Part shown: piece by piece, positions 41,311 through 49,647 of the stretch
Numbering within the stretch: the stretch's first letter is position 1
Layout: every line of letters begins with the position of its first letter
Assembly: GCF_036488675.1 (NCBI RefSeq)
Contig: NZ_CP133148.1
Span: forward strand, 3,308,001-3,372,000
DNA from: Sinorhizobium chiapasense
Lineage (GTDB): Bacteria > Pseudomonadota > Alphaproteobacteria > Rhizobiales > Rhizobiaceae
Direction: 5' to 3'
DNA: 64,000 nt
Translations under genes and position numbers: made by a program
Notes under the pieces: model-generated
Databases searched by the model: none
Told to the model about the DNA's origin: nothing
The model's input: only the letters and a program-made list of their open reading frames with translations

Positions 41311-41808
41311 TCAATCGGGCGCCCTTGCCGCCTGCAGGTTGCTGTCGACCGCCCTGAGCAGTTTCAGGAGGGTGCGCACCTGCTTGTCGGTCAAACCGCG
41401 CGTGGCGAGCTTTTCGGAATGCTGACCGGCCTCCGCAATCGTCTGCAGCCGTTCGCGCCCCGGCACCGTCAGATAGACCTTGGTCAGCCTCGCATCTTCC
41501 TCGTCCGGCCGGCGTTCGAGGAAGCCTTGCGCCTCCATGCGCCCGATGGTGCGCGTCATCGTCGGCGCCTTGACGCCAAGTCTTGCAGCGAGCGCGCCTG
41601 CCGTCAGGCCATCGGTCTCGGCCAGCGCGAGCATGACGCCGTCCTGCCCCGCATAGAGGCCGCTTTCGAGCAGATTGCGGGAAAGCACGGTGCGCATCGA
41701 GCGCGCCGCCTGTACAAGAACCGAAGCAAGATCGTGCGGCTCGACAGCAAGCTCGTCCCTCTTCTTGCTGTTCTTGCCCTTCTTTTCGGCCTTGCTCTTC
41801 TTGCCCAT
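41311..41808 (-). CDS. MarR family transcriptional regulator
   Basis: This 165-residue regulator has a Lys-rich N-terminal tail (MGKKSKAEKKGKNSKKRDEL) and a winged helix: LTAGALAARLGVKAPTMTRT as recognition region and ERRPDEEDARLTKVYLT as wing. It is divergent from a creatininase-family gene with a palindrome between them, suggesting that it represses that gene and itself. Ligand unknown. Confidence 0.9.
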   Translation of the reverse strand: MGKKSKAEKKGKNSKKRDELAVEPHDLASVLVQAARSMRTVLSRNLLESGLYAGQDGVMLALAETDGLTAGALAARLGVKAPTMTRTIGRMEAQGFLERRPDEEDARLTKVYLTVPGRERLQTIAEAGQHSEKLATRGLTDKQVRTLLKLLRAVDSNLQAARAPD

Positions 41809-41846
41809 TGGACCTCCCGCCGAATCCCGTACACTCTGTTATAGCA

Positions 41847-41872
41847 ATACAGCTTGTGATTACGAACTGTAT
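41847..41872. promoter_or_regulatory. Candidate MarR operator palindrome
   Basis: A 26-bp imperfect palindrome starting ATACAG and ending CTGTAT, with most inner positions also complementary (purine/pyrimidine mismatches only). A third CTGT half-site lies at 41836-41839. It is centred between the divergent MarR and creatininase genes. Confidence 0.55.
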
Positions 41873-41920
41873 GACTCAAATAACAATTTTACGACACTCG
41901 GGACGGAGAACCGAAGAGAA

Positions 41921-42712
41921 ATGTCGATGCCCGAGCCTAACTGGAACGATAATCCCGCCGATCTCGCACCTTCCGAGCGGCGGCAGTGGATCGCGGTGCT
42001 GCCGCTCGGCGCGCATGAGCAGCATGGACCGCATCTTCCCTTCGAAACCGATCGGCTGATTGCCGAGGGCATCGTCCGGCGTGTCACGGCCGCGCGGCCC
42101 GCGGACCTCCCCGTAACGTTCCTGCCGGTCGAGCCCGTCGGCTATTCGATCGAACATATGGACGTGTCCGGCACGCGCACGCTCGCCTTTGACGAAGCGA
42201 TCGGCCGTTGGCTCGGGATCGCCGAAAATCTCCATCGTCTCGGCATCCGCAAATTCGTCATGCTGAACGCCCATGGCGGCAACTCGCCGCTGATGACGAT
42301 CGTCGCGACCGAGGCGCGGGTGCGTTTCGGCATGCTCGCGGTCGCGACGAGCTGGACGCGTTTCGGGCAGCCGGAGGGCTGGATCAGCGCCGAGGACAAG
42401 GCACTCGACATCCATGGCGGCGACATCGAGACGTCGGTGATGCTGGCGCTCCACCCCGAGAAGGTGGACATGACGCGGGCCATGCGGTTTCCCTCCCGCC
42501 AGAGCGACTTCATCGCCCGGTTCAAGCATCTGCGCGCCTATGGCCCGCATGCGTTCGGTTGGAAAATGTCCGACCTCAACCGGCAAGGTGTCGCGGGCGA
42601 TGCCCGCGCCGCGACCGCCGCGCGCGGTGAGATTCTTCTCGCCCACGCGGTGAAAGGCATCATCGAACTGCTCGAGGACGTGAAAGCCTTCGACGTCGAC
42701 GAACTTTCCTGA
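41921..42712 (+). CDS. Creatininase family amidohydrolase
   Basis: This 263-residue protein has the creatininase metal-binding pattern: LPLGAHEQHGPHLPFETD supplies Glu, His and Asp ligands, NAHGGNSPL another conserved loop, and DIHGGDIETSVML the last Glu. Family members hydrolyse cyclic amides such as creatinine or formamidopyrimidines; the local context gives no substrate. The start at ATG 41921 follows a weak AAGAGAA; ATG 41927 is possible. Confidence 0.88.
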   Translation: MSMPEPNWNDNPADLAPSERRQWIAVLPLGAHEQHGPHLPFETDRLIAEGIVRRVTAARPADLPVTFLPVEPVGYSIEHMDVSGTRTLAFDEAIGRWLGIAENLHRLGIRKFVMLNAHGGNSPLMTIVATEARVRFGMLAVATSWTRFGQPEGWISAEDKALDIHGGDIETSVMLALHPEKVDMTRAMRFPSRQSDFIARFKHLRAYGPHAFGWKMSDLNRQGVAGDARAATAARGEILLAHAVKGIIELLEDVKAFDVDELS

Positions 42713-42849
42713 CCGCTTTCGGCTCGGCGGATGGCGGACCGGATCCGGGCAGTGAATTCGCCTGCCGCCATTTGCGCATCGTCGCTTCATCTCCTATATG
42801 AGGACGCGACATAGATGCCCGCGGTGCATCGCCAATCCTCGAGGCTCCC

Positions 42850-43941
42850 ATGACCGAAACATCCACGCAGAAGCCGATCCCCGTCACCGTGCTCACGGGT
42901 TATCTCGGTGCCGGCAAGACGACGCTCCTCAACCGCATTCTCAGCGAAAACCACGGCCGCAAATACGCGGTTATCGTCAACGAGTTCGGCGAGATCGGCA
43001 TCGACAACGACCTGATCGTCGAGTCCGACGAGGAAATCTACGAGATGAACAATGGCTGCGTCTGCTGCACCGTGCGCGGCGACCTGATCCGTGTCGTCGA
43101 GGGACTGATGCGCCGGCCGGGCCGTTTCGATGCGATCATCGTCGAGACCACCGGCCTTGCCGATCCGGTGCCGGTTGCGCAGACGTTCTTCATGGACGAC
43201 GACGTGCGCGCCAAGACCGAGCTCGATGCCGTGGTCGCACTGGTCGATGCCAAGCACCTGCCGCTGCGCCTCAAGGACAGCCGCGAAGCCGAGGACCAGA
43301 TCGCCTTCGCCGATGTCGTGCTCCTGAACAAGACCGATCTCGTGACGCCGGAAGAGCTGGAGCGGATCGAGGCAACGGTGCGCGTCATCAATCCGTCCGC
43401 TCGCATCTACCGCACGCAGCGCTCCGAGATCGACCTGACGAAGGTGCTCGACCAGGGTGCATTCAATCTCGAAAAGGCGCTCGAAAACGATCCGCACTTC
43501 CTCGATCAGGATGAGCACGACGATCATGTCTGCGGTCCCGATTGCGATCACGACCACCACCATCATCACGACCATCATGACCACGACCATGGTCACGATC
43601 ACCACCATCACCACGACCGTGGGCCGTCACCCATCCATGACGTGACCGTGCAGTCGATCTCACTGCGCGGCGGCGAGATGAACCCCGACCGCTTCTTCCC
43701 GTGGATCCAGAAGATCACCCAGACCGATGGTCCGAATATCTTGCGGCTGAAGGGCATCATTGCTTTCGCCGGGGATGCCGAGCGTTACGTGGTCCAGGGC
43801 GTGCACATGATCATCGAGGGCGACCACCAGCGCGCCTGGAAGGACGGCGAGAAGCGCGAGACCCGGCTCGTCTTCATCGGCCGTGATCTCGACCGCGAGA
43901 AGCTCGAGCGCACCTTCAAGGCCTGCGAGGTCCAGGCATGA
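42850..43941 (+). CDS. CobW/COG0523 family metallochaperone GTPase
   Basis: This 363-residue G3E GTPase has Walker A in GYLGAGKTTLLN, the invariant metal motif GCVCCTVRGDL (CxCC), and NKTDL as the guanine-specificity motif. Between residues about 217 and 257 lies a His- and Asp-rich stretch with more than 15 His, suited to binding Zn or Co. The C-terminal CobW domain includes RLKGIIAFAGDAERYVVQGV. Such proteins deliver metal, often zinc, to client enzymes. It is followed 43 nt later by a WD40 gene, likely co-transcribed. No Zur-type box was recognised upstream. Confidence 0.92.
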   Translation: MTETSTQKPIPVTVLTGYLGAGKTTLLNRILSENHGRKYAVIVNEFGEIGIDNDLIVESDEEIYEMNNGCVCCTVRGDLIRVVEGLMRRPGRFDAIIVETTGLADPVPVAQTFFMDDDVRAKTELDAVVALVDAKHLPLRLKDSREAEDQIAFADVVLLNKTDLVTPEELERIEATVRVINPSARIYRTQRSEIDLTKVLDQGAFNLEKALENDPHFLDQDEHDDHVCGPDCDHDHHHHHDHHDHDHGHDHHHHHDRGPSPIHDVTVQSISLRGGEMNPDRFFPWIQKITQTDGPNILRLKGIIAFAGDAERYVVQGVHMIIEGDHQRAWKDGEKRETRLVFIGRDLDREKLERTFKACEVQA

Positions 43942-43984
43942 TCACCGACAAGATCATGCTGAAACAAGAGAGCCTGGCCAACTG

Positions 43985-44974
43985 ATGCCGACAGTCGCTC
44001 CGCTCGACCTCGAAGGCCACGTCGTCGGCGTGGCCTTCCTCAAGGACACACCCTTCTTCGCCGAAGCCTCCGGCACCGTCCATCACCTCGATCACGGTCA
44101 CAAGACCATTGAAGCCCATGATGGCCTGCTCTCGCTCGACCATGACGAGGCGAGCGACAGCCTGCTGACCGGCGGCGAGGACGGCAAGGTGATGCGCATC
44201 TCCGCCGACGGCAGCATGAGCCTCGTCGCAGAAGCGCCGCGCAAATGGATATCGCAGGTCGCGGCCGGCCCTCAGGGCGCGGTCGCCTACGCCTATGGCA
44301 AGACGACCCATGTTCGCCTGGCGGACGGCACGACAAAGGACTTTCCCGAAGAGCGCACCGTCGAGGGCATAGCCTTCGCCCCCAAGGGCCTGCGTATCGC
44401 CGTTGCCCGCTACAATGGCGTGTCCATGCATTGGGTGGCGATCGCCGGCCAGCCGGCCGATCTCGAATGGAAGGGCGCCCATACCGGCGTCACCTTTTCC
44501 CCGGACGGCCGTTTCGTCGTCACCTCCATGCAGGAAAACGCGCTGCATGGATGGAAGCTCGATGCTAAAGCGGGGGCCGAAGCGCGCCACATGCGCATGA
44601 CCGGCTATCCGGCCAAAGTGAAGTCGCTGTCCTGGTCGGCCAAGGGCAAGTGGCTCGCCTCTTCCGGCGCACCGGCGGCGATCGTCTGGCCGTTCCAGGG
44701 TAAGGACGGACCGATGGGCAAGGCCCCGCTGGAGCTCGGCACGCGCGGCAACATCATGGTGACGACCGTCGCCTGCCATCCGGCCGAAGACATCGTCGCC
44801 ATCGGCTACGAGGACGGCATGATCCTCGCGGCCCGCTTCGCCGACAGCAAGGAAGTGCTGCTGCGCCGACCCGGCAAGGGTGCGATCACCGCCATGGCCT
44901 GGAGCAAGAACGGCCGCCAGCTCGCCTTCGGGTCGGCGGCCGGCGATTGCGGCGTCGTGGATCTTGCTGGGTAG
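43985..44974 (+). CDS. WD40 repeat protein, partner of the CobW gene
   Basis: This 329-residue protein is built of degenerate WD40 blades (LLSLDHDEASDSLLTGGEDGKV, GVTFSPDGRFVVTSMQENALHGW, SLSWSAKGKWLASSGAPAAIVW), predicting a single beta-propeller used for protein binding. No signal peptide is seen. ATG 43985 is the first after the CobW stop. WD40 proteins following COG0523 genes are seen in related bacteria; the client is unknown. Confidence 0.85.
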   Translation: MPTVAPLDLEGHVVGVAFLKDTPFFAEASGTVHHLDHGHKTIEAHDGLLSLDHDEASDSLLTGGEDGKVMRISADGSMSLVAEAPRKWISQVAAGPQGAVAYAYGKTTHVRLADGTTKDFPEERTVEGIAFAPKGLRIAVARYNGVSMHWVAIAGQPADLEWKGAHTGVTFSPDGRFVVTSMQENALHGWKLDAKAGAEARHMRMTGYPAKVKSLSWSAKGKWLASSGAPAAIVWPFQGKDGPMGKAPLELGTRGNIMVTTVACHPAEDIVAIGYEDGMILAARFADSKEVLLRRPGKGAITAMAWSKNGRQLAFGSAAGDCGVVDLAG

Positions 44975-45025
44975 CGGTCTGCACCTCCCCGGTCCGAATG
45001 GACAACCTCCTGAAAGCTCACATCT

Positions 45026-45150
45026 AGCCCTCTCCCCGCTTGCCGGGAGAGGGGACGCGCAACCACGGTTCGCCCTGATTGATGAACGCAGCGCCACGAG
45101 TCCCTTCTCCCCGCCTGCGGGGAGAAGGTGGCGGCAGCCGGATGAGGGGC
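45026..45150. repeat. Two REP-like palindromes
   Basis: CCCTCTCCCCGCTTGCCGGGAGAGGG at 45028-45054 and CCTTCTCCCCGCCTGCGGGG with a GGTGGCGGCAGCCGGATGAGG tail at 45101-45150. Both lie between convergent genes. Confidence 0.75.
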
Positions 45151-45165
45151 AAGCCGCAATCCGCT

Positions 45166-45615
45166 TCACCACCACACCTCACCATTCAAGTTCCAGATGC
45201 GGCCGGTCTTTTCGACCGTCCGTCCGGTCTCGTCTATCGTGGCCGTCACCCGCTGGCGAAAGGCCGAAAAGCTATCGAACGTGACGACGTCGACCGGCTC
45301 ATCGAACTTGAACGTCAGGCGATAGCGCCTTGGCTCGGCGCCTATCGCATGAACCGAGAGGATTTCCGCCGCGAAAGCCTGGCCGAGATAGTGGCCCTTC
45401 ACCCGCGATCCCAGCATCCATGGATTGAACGGCGGGCGGTTGCCGGCGGTGGCGTGAAGCGTATTCCAGTCGCGGTAGCCGTATTGGGCGGCGACGAGTT
45501 CGAGCGATTTGGAGTGGCTGATCGCCTCGCCCTCGGACGCGAGCCGGGAGCGCAGGCGCCTCGCCTGGTCCTTCAGCGCATCGAGTGCGGGAAGCGTCGG
45601 TTTCTCATGCGTCAT
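45166..45615 (-). CDS. Glyoxalase superfamily-related protein (Glyoxalase_8 type)
   Basis: This 149-residue protein begins with the pattern LDALKDQARRLRSRLASEG, then ISHSKSLELVAAQYGYRDWN, diagnostic for the Glyoxalase_8-type family common in Rhizobiales. No catalytic residues can be assigned. The C-terminal half (KGHYLGQAFAAEILSV, then FDEPVDVVTFDSFSAFRQRV) is beta-rich. Start at 45615 with AGGAGA 7 nt upstream. Confidence 0.75.
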   Translation of the reverse strand: MTHEKPTLPALDALKDQARRLRSRLASEGEAISHSKSLELVAAQYGYRDWNTLHATAGNRPPFNPWMLGSRVKGHYLGQAFAAEILSVHAIGAEPRRYRLTFKFDEPVDVVTFDSFSAFRQRVTATIDETGRTVEKTGRIWNLNGEVWW

Positions 45616-45961
45616 GACAGGGTCTCCTGTTGCGGCATGCAATTTCAGGATGGGTGCCCGCATTGCCATCGGTTCGCATGCCGTTTCGGCTTGACCGTGT
45701 CGAAAAGAGGGACTTCACCAAAGCTTGAAGCTCGCGGACGGCTGGGGCCCTCACCCTCCGCCTGCTTATGCGAGGCCGTCGGAGCTGTCAAACGAAGAAG
45801 CATCGGCGGCGCCGCGAGGCCCTTCTCCCCCCACCTGCGGGAAGAAGGTGCCGGCAGCGGAAAGCCAATTGGCCCAGCAACGGCCTTCCCGTACATGACG
45901 GGCCGACGCTTGCGCGCGCGTCGAAGCTGTGGGAGGAGTTATCCTATCGAGGGAGGGCACC
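45616..45961. other. Intergenic region upstream of the LysE-type gene
   Basis: No gene seen in these 346 nt. It contains a degenerate REP-like palindrome (45820-45860, CCTTCTCCCCCCACCTGCGG with the GGCAGCGG tail) and must hold divergent promoters for the glyoxalase-like and LysE genes. Confidence 0.5.
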
Positions 45962-46597
45962 ATGAGCGATGTCACCATTCTTGCATTCGCACTCGTCGCT
46001 TTCATCGGCATCGCGACTCCGGGTCCGACCGTGCTTCTCGCGCTTACCAATGGCTCGCGCTATGGCGTGAAACGGGCGACGGCAGGCATGATCGGCGCCG
46101 TCCTGTCGGATTTCGTGCTGATCGGTGCCGTGGCGCTCGGCCTCGGCGCGCTCCTGGCTGCGTCTGAGTTCTGGTTCACGGTCGTCAAATGGCTGGGTGC
46201 AGCCTATCTCGCTTTCCTGGGCATCATGCTGCTGCGCTCGCGCGGCACGCTGGAAATTGCCGCCGACAGCAAGAGCCCAGCCGGCGCCGCCACGGCACGC
46301 ACGATCTTCCTCAAGAGTTTCCTCGTCGCGGTCACCAATCCCAAAGGCTATCTGTTTTTCTCCGCCTTCCTGCCGCAATTCATCGTGCCGGCCTTGCCGC
46401 AGACGCCGCAATATACCGTCCTGGCCCTCGTGTTCGCATCGATCGACCTGATGGTGATGTTCGGCTACGCCCTGGTCGGTTCGCAGGCGGTCCGTTTCCT
46501 CAAACGTTCCGGAGCGATCTGGCTCGATCGGCTGTGCGGTGGCGCCCTGTTGGCGCTGGCAGGATCGCTCGCACTCTATCGACGGGCCGCCAACTGA
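45962..46597 (+). CDS. LysE family amino-acid exporter
   Basis: This 211-residue membrane protein with about six hydrophobic segments belongs to the LysE/RhtB family. The N-terminal TPGPTVLLALTNGSRYG loop and VAVTNPKGYLFFSAFLPQF are characteristic. It exports amino acids or related compounds; the substrate cannot be told. Start ATG 45962 follows GAGGGAGGG. The VOC gene lies 22 nt downstream. Confidence 0.9.
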   Translation: MSDVTILAFALVAFIGIATPGPTVLLALTNGSRYGVKRATAGMIGAVLSDFVLIGAVALGLGALLAASEFWFTVVKWLGAAYLAFLGIMLLRSRGTLEIAADSKSPAGAATARTIFLKSFLVAVTNPKGYLFFSAFLPQFIVPALPQTPQYTVLALVFASIDLMVMFGYALVGSQAVRFLKRSGAIWLDRLCGGALLALAGSLALYRRAAN

Positions 46598-46619
46598 CAC
46601 GGGGAAGCGAGGACAACGC

Positions 46620-47030
46620 ATGATCGGGTACACGATGGTCGGAACGACGGATCTGAGGCGGGCCGAGCGATTCTACGATCCGCTGATGGCCCTGATCGGC
46701 CAGGAGCGCTGCTATTGCGACGAACAGGTTGCCTCCTGGGGCCGGCGGGATGACGACAGGGCTCCGCGCTTCTTCGCGTGTTACCCTTTCGACGGCAACA
46801 AAGCCTCGATCGGCAACGGAACGATGACGGCCTTTCTCGTTGAACGCGCGGACGTTATCGAGCGGATGTTCGAAATCGCCCTTGAACAGGGCGGTCGGAG
46901 CGAAGGGACACCCGGCTTCCGCCCGCAGTATGGCGATGGCTTTTACGCAGCCTACGTGCGTGATCCGGACGGAAACAAGCTTGCCTTCGTTTGTTACGAC
47001 GCGAAGAAGCCGCTCACGCCCGACGCGTGA
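46620..47030 (+). CDS. VOC family protein (glyoxalase/bleomycin resistance fold)
   Basis: This 136-residue vicinal oxygen chelate protein begins MIGYTMVGTTDLRRAERFYD and ends AAYVRDPDGNKLAFV, the standard first strand and last strand of the fold. Only part of the usual His/Glu metal site can be recognised. Probably co-transcribed with the LysE exporter. Confidence 0.88.
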   Translation: MIGYTMVGTTDLRRAERFYDPLMALIGQERCYCDEQVASWGRRDDDRAPRFFACYPFDGNKASIGNGTMTAFLVERADVIERMFEIALEQGGRSEGTPGFRPQYGDGFYAAYVRDPDGNKLAFVCYDAKKPLTPDA

Positions 47031-47062
47031 GAGCCGCTCGAACAAGCCCTCTCGAAAACGCT

Positions 47063-47100
47063 ACAGCGCTCCCGCCGACGCGGCAGGAGCGCTGTTTGTT
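47063..47100 (+). terminator. Terminator hairpin between convergent VOC and GNAT genes
   Basis: Stem ACAGCGCTCC/GGAGCGCTGT (47063-47072, 47086-47095) with a TTTGTT tail; possibly bidirectional. Confidence 0.6.
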
Positions 47101-47131
47101 ATCCGCCTCCGCAGGGTTGGAGACGGCGAAG

Positions 47132-47722
47132 TTACGCGGCGCGCTTGAGCGGCGGCAGGGCCAGCTTGCGGCCGCTCGCCACCAGCATTCCGGCGGCGCC
47201 ATCGAGCCAGCCGCCCCTGAGCTCGAGCGCCAGGAAACGGTTGCGCTCGAACGGTCCCGGCATGACGAGATGCTGTGCCCGCTCGGCGAAGAAGCCGAAC
47301 CGCTCGTAGTAGGCAGCGTCGCCGACGAGCAGAATCGCCCCGTGGCCGCGACTCTTGGCCTCCTGAATTGCCGCACGCATCAGCATGCCGCCGATGCCCC
47401 TGCCCTCATGCGCCGGGTCGACGGCAAGCGGGCCGAGAAGAAGCGCCGGCACGCCATGGCCCTCCGGGTCGACACCCGCCTCGACATTCCAGAGGCGCAC
47501 CGTGCCGATCACGTGACCGTCCTCGTCACGCGCGACAAGGGCAAGGCCCTCGGCCGGTACGCGGCCGCGACGCAGCTTTTCCGACGACTTGCGCCGGCGA
47601 TCCGGACCCATGGCACGGTCGAGCAGGTTTTCACGCGCGACGACATCGCCGGGGTTTTCGGAGTCGATCACAAAGGTGGACGGCGCGAAGAACGCGCGCA
47701 TGGCATCAACAACAGCGGCCAT
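47132..47722 (-). CDS. GNAT family N-acetyltransferase
   Basis: This 196-residue acetyltransferase shows the acetyl-CoA loop in VDPAHEGRGIGGMLMRAAIQEA and AAYYERFGF near the end, like YhbS-type proteins. It lies 90 nt downstream of odc2 on the same strand and could be in its transcript; a link to polyamine acetylation is possible but unproven. Confidence 0.87.
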   Translation of the reverse strand: MAAVVDAMRAFFAPSTFVIDSENPGDVVARENLLDRAMGPDRRRKSSEKLRRGRVPAEGLALVARDEDGHVIGTVRLWNVEAGVDPEGHGVPALLLGPLAVDPAHEGRGIGGMLMRAAIQEAKSRGHGAILLVGDAAYYERFGFFAERAQHLVMPGPFERNRFLALELRGGWLDGAAGMLVASGRKLALPPLKRAA

Positions 47723-47812
47723 CGGGGCCTCCCGTCATCAAAACCGCTTCAGGCGGACCGGATATGAATTGTGAAATCGCCGCTCCCGCAGTTGGCGCGG
47801 GAGCAGGCAGGA

Positions 47813-48946
47813 TCAGATCACATAGGCCTTCAGCGGCTCGAAGCCGTTAAAGGCGACGGCCGAGTAGGTCGTCGTGTAGGCGCCCGTGCCTTCGATCAGA
47901 ACCTCGTCGCCGATCGTCAGCGAGATCGGCAGCGGATACATGTTCTTCTCGTAGAGCACGTCGGCCGAGTCGCAGGTCGGGCCGGCAAGCACGCAGGGCT
48001 CCATCGCATCGCCGTCACGCGCGGTGCGGATCGGGTAGCGGATCGCCTCGTCCATCGTTTCGGCGAGACCGCCGAACTTGCCGATGTCGAGGAAGACCCA
48101 GCGGTGGTTGTCGTTGTCCGACTTCTTCGAGACGAGCACGACTTCCGCCTTGATCACGCCCGCATTGCCGACCATGCCGCGACCCGGCTCGATGATCGTC
48201 TCCGGGATGTTGTTGCCGAAGTGCTTCTTCAGCGCCCCGAAGATCGCCTGGCCGTAAGCTTCCGCCGACGGAACGTCCCTCAGGTACTTTGTCGGGAAGC
48301 CACCGCCCATGTTGACCATCTTGAGCTCGATGCCCTGCTTGGCGAGCTGCACGAAGACGCGCTTGGCATCGGCAAGTGCCGAATCCCAGGCATCGAGCTT
48401 CGTCATCTGCGAGCCGACGTGGAACGACACGCCGTAGGAGACGAGGCCGAGCTGATGCGCGTAGACGAGCACGTCGACCGCCATCTGCGGTACGCAGCCG
48501 AACTTGCGCGACAGCGGCCATTCCGCGCCTTCGCCATCCGTCAGGACGCGGCAGAAGACGCGGGCGCCGGGAGCGGCACGCGCGACCTTCTCGACTTCCT
48601 CATGGCTGTCGACCGCGAAAAGGGACACGCCCAGCGCATAAGCACGGGCAATATCGCGCTCCTTCTTGATGGTGTTGCCAAAAGAAATGCGTTGGGCGGT
48701 CGCACCGGCATCAAGCGCCATTTCGATTTCGGCGACGGACGCGCAATCGAAGTTGGAACCGAGACCGGCGAGAAGGCGCAGGATTTCCGGCGCCGGGTTG
48801 GCCTTGACGGCATAATAGATCGAGCTGTCGGGCAGCGCGTGGCGGAAGGCCCTGAAATTGTCGCGCACGACGTCGAGGTCGACAACGAGGCACGGGCCTT
48901 CGGGTCGTCGGGTGTTCAGGAAGTCGATGATGCGTGCAGTGGTCAT
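47813..48946 (-). CDS. odc2: Ornithine/lysine decarboxylase, alanine-racemase-fold (Odc2 type)
   Basis: This 377-residue group IV PLP decarboxylase makes putrescine from ornithine and/or cadaverine from lysine. The PLP Lys is in IYYAVKANPAPEIL; GFPTKYL, the phosphate-binding Gly stretch MVNMGGGFP and EPGRGMVG follow. CDSADVLYEK holds the Cys and Asp that complete the partner active site in the dimer. Length equals S. meliloti Odc2. Start ATG 48946 has GGGGA 8 nt upstream; an ATG 6 nt earlier is less well spaced. A hairpin (47782-47804) lies downstream. About 400 nt of structured leader precede it. Confidence 0.94.
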   Translation of the reverse strand: MTTARIIDFLNTRRPEGPCLVVDLDVVRDNFRAFRHALPDSSIYYAVKANPAPEILRLLAGLGSNFDCASVAEIEMALDAGATAQRISFGNTIKKERDIARAYALGVSLFAVDSHEEVEKVARAAPGARVFCRVLTDGEGAEWPLSRKFGCVPQMAVDVLVYAHQLGLVSYGVSFHVGSQMTKLDAWDSALADAKRVFVQLAKQGIELKMVNMGGGFPTKYLRDVPSAEAYGQAIFGALKKHFGNNIPETIIEPGRGMVGNAGVIKAEVVLVSKKSDNDNHRWVFLDIGKFGGLAETMDEAIRYPIRTARDGDAMEPCVLAGPTCDSADVLYEKNMYPLPISLTIGDEVLIEGTGAYTTTYSAVAFNGFEPLKAYVI

Positions 48947-48952
48947 AGCCAT

Positions 48953-49350
48953 ATTCCCCAGATCCATTAGACTCCACAACTGTGGAGGACAAAGGGCGTA
49001 CGCGCGCTTGCACTGGAACCAGCCGGTGGAGACCCCGGAACCATGCATGCGCTCGATGCGCGAAACGGTGAATCGAAGCCCGCCAAGGCTAAGATTCGTC
49101 TTTGTCTGCCATGGATTGGAGGGGATATCCCAACCGCACTTCCGGCAATGAAGGTGTGCCTCTTCAGTAACCCCGGCTGTTGGAAAGCCGGCAGACACCA
49201 GAAAGGCCCGCACCGTCGTTGCTTCAAGATGTCCTCGCATTTCCCGGTTGGCCGGAATAGCGACTGGAGGGGTTAGTTCCAGGTACCTTACCGATTTCCT
49301 CACCTTATTCGAGGGTCGGCGGACACCCACAGGCACGTGCGACTTTGGGC
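48953..49350 (-). ncRNA. Candidate speF-type leader RNA of the decarboxylase gene
   Basis: A long 5' leader runs from a candidate promoter at 49385-49357 to the odc2 start. Several hairpins are visible on the minus strand: CTGGA/TCCAG (49264-49282), CCGGCT/AGCCGG (49173-49191) and CTCCACA/TGTGGAG (48972-48987), the last only 26 nt before the ATG. Alphaproteobacterial decarboxylase genes of this type are known to carry the conserved speF RNA motif, presumed cis-regulatory. I identify it by gene, position and structure, not by alignment. Confidence 0.55.
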
Positions 49351-49356
49351 AAGCGG

Positions 49357-49385
49357 TAGGTAAGAAAAAACATTGTCGTAATCAA
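49357..49385 (-). promoter_or_regulatory. Candidate odc2 promoter
   Basis: On the minus strand TTGATT (49385-49380), 17 nt, TACCTA (49362-49357). It would start transcription near 49350. The rest of the spacer to 49647 is AT-richer and must contain the LysR promoter on the plus strand; nothing else recognised there. Confidence 0.4.
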
Positions 49386-49647
49386 GAGTTTTTTGCGTTC
49401 CGCGGTTGAAATTTTTCCGAAGCCGACGACATTGTCGTTGTTCACATTCACTGAACAATCGAGCCAGCCGGGAAGAATGCGCCAAATCTTTGAAATCTAT
49501 TGGATTTGCTCCGAGCACATGAGGTGACGGCGCTAAGAGGCGGCGCATCGGATCGAGCACGTGCGACACGGCGTTATTCACGATCCTTCGACAGGCGAAC
49601 AATTGCGGCCGAATCAGCACGGCGAACAGACGAAAGAAAGTTAGCCC

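Noticed and set aside
47782..47804. Hairpin GCTCCCGC/GCGGGAGC after odc2 as a terminator
   Set aside because: There is no T run on the minus strand after the stem, so intrinsic termination is not supported; read-through into the GNAT gene remains possible.
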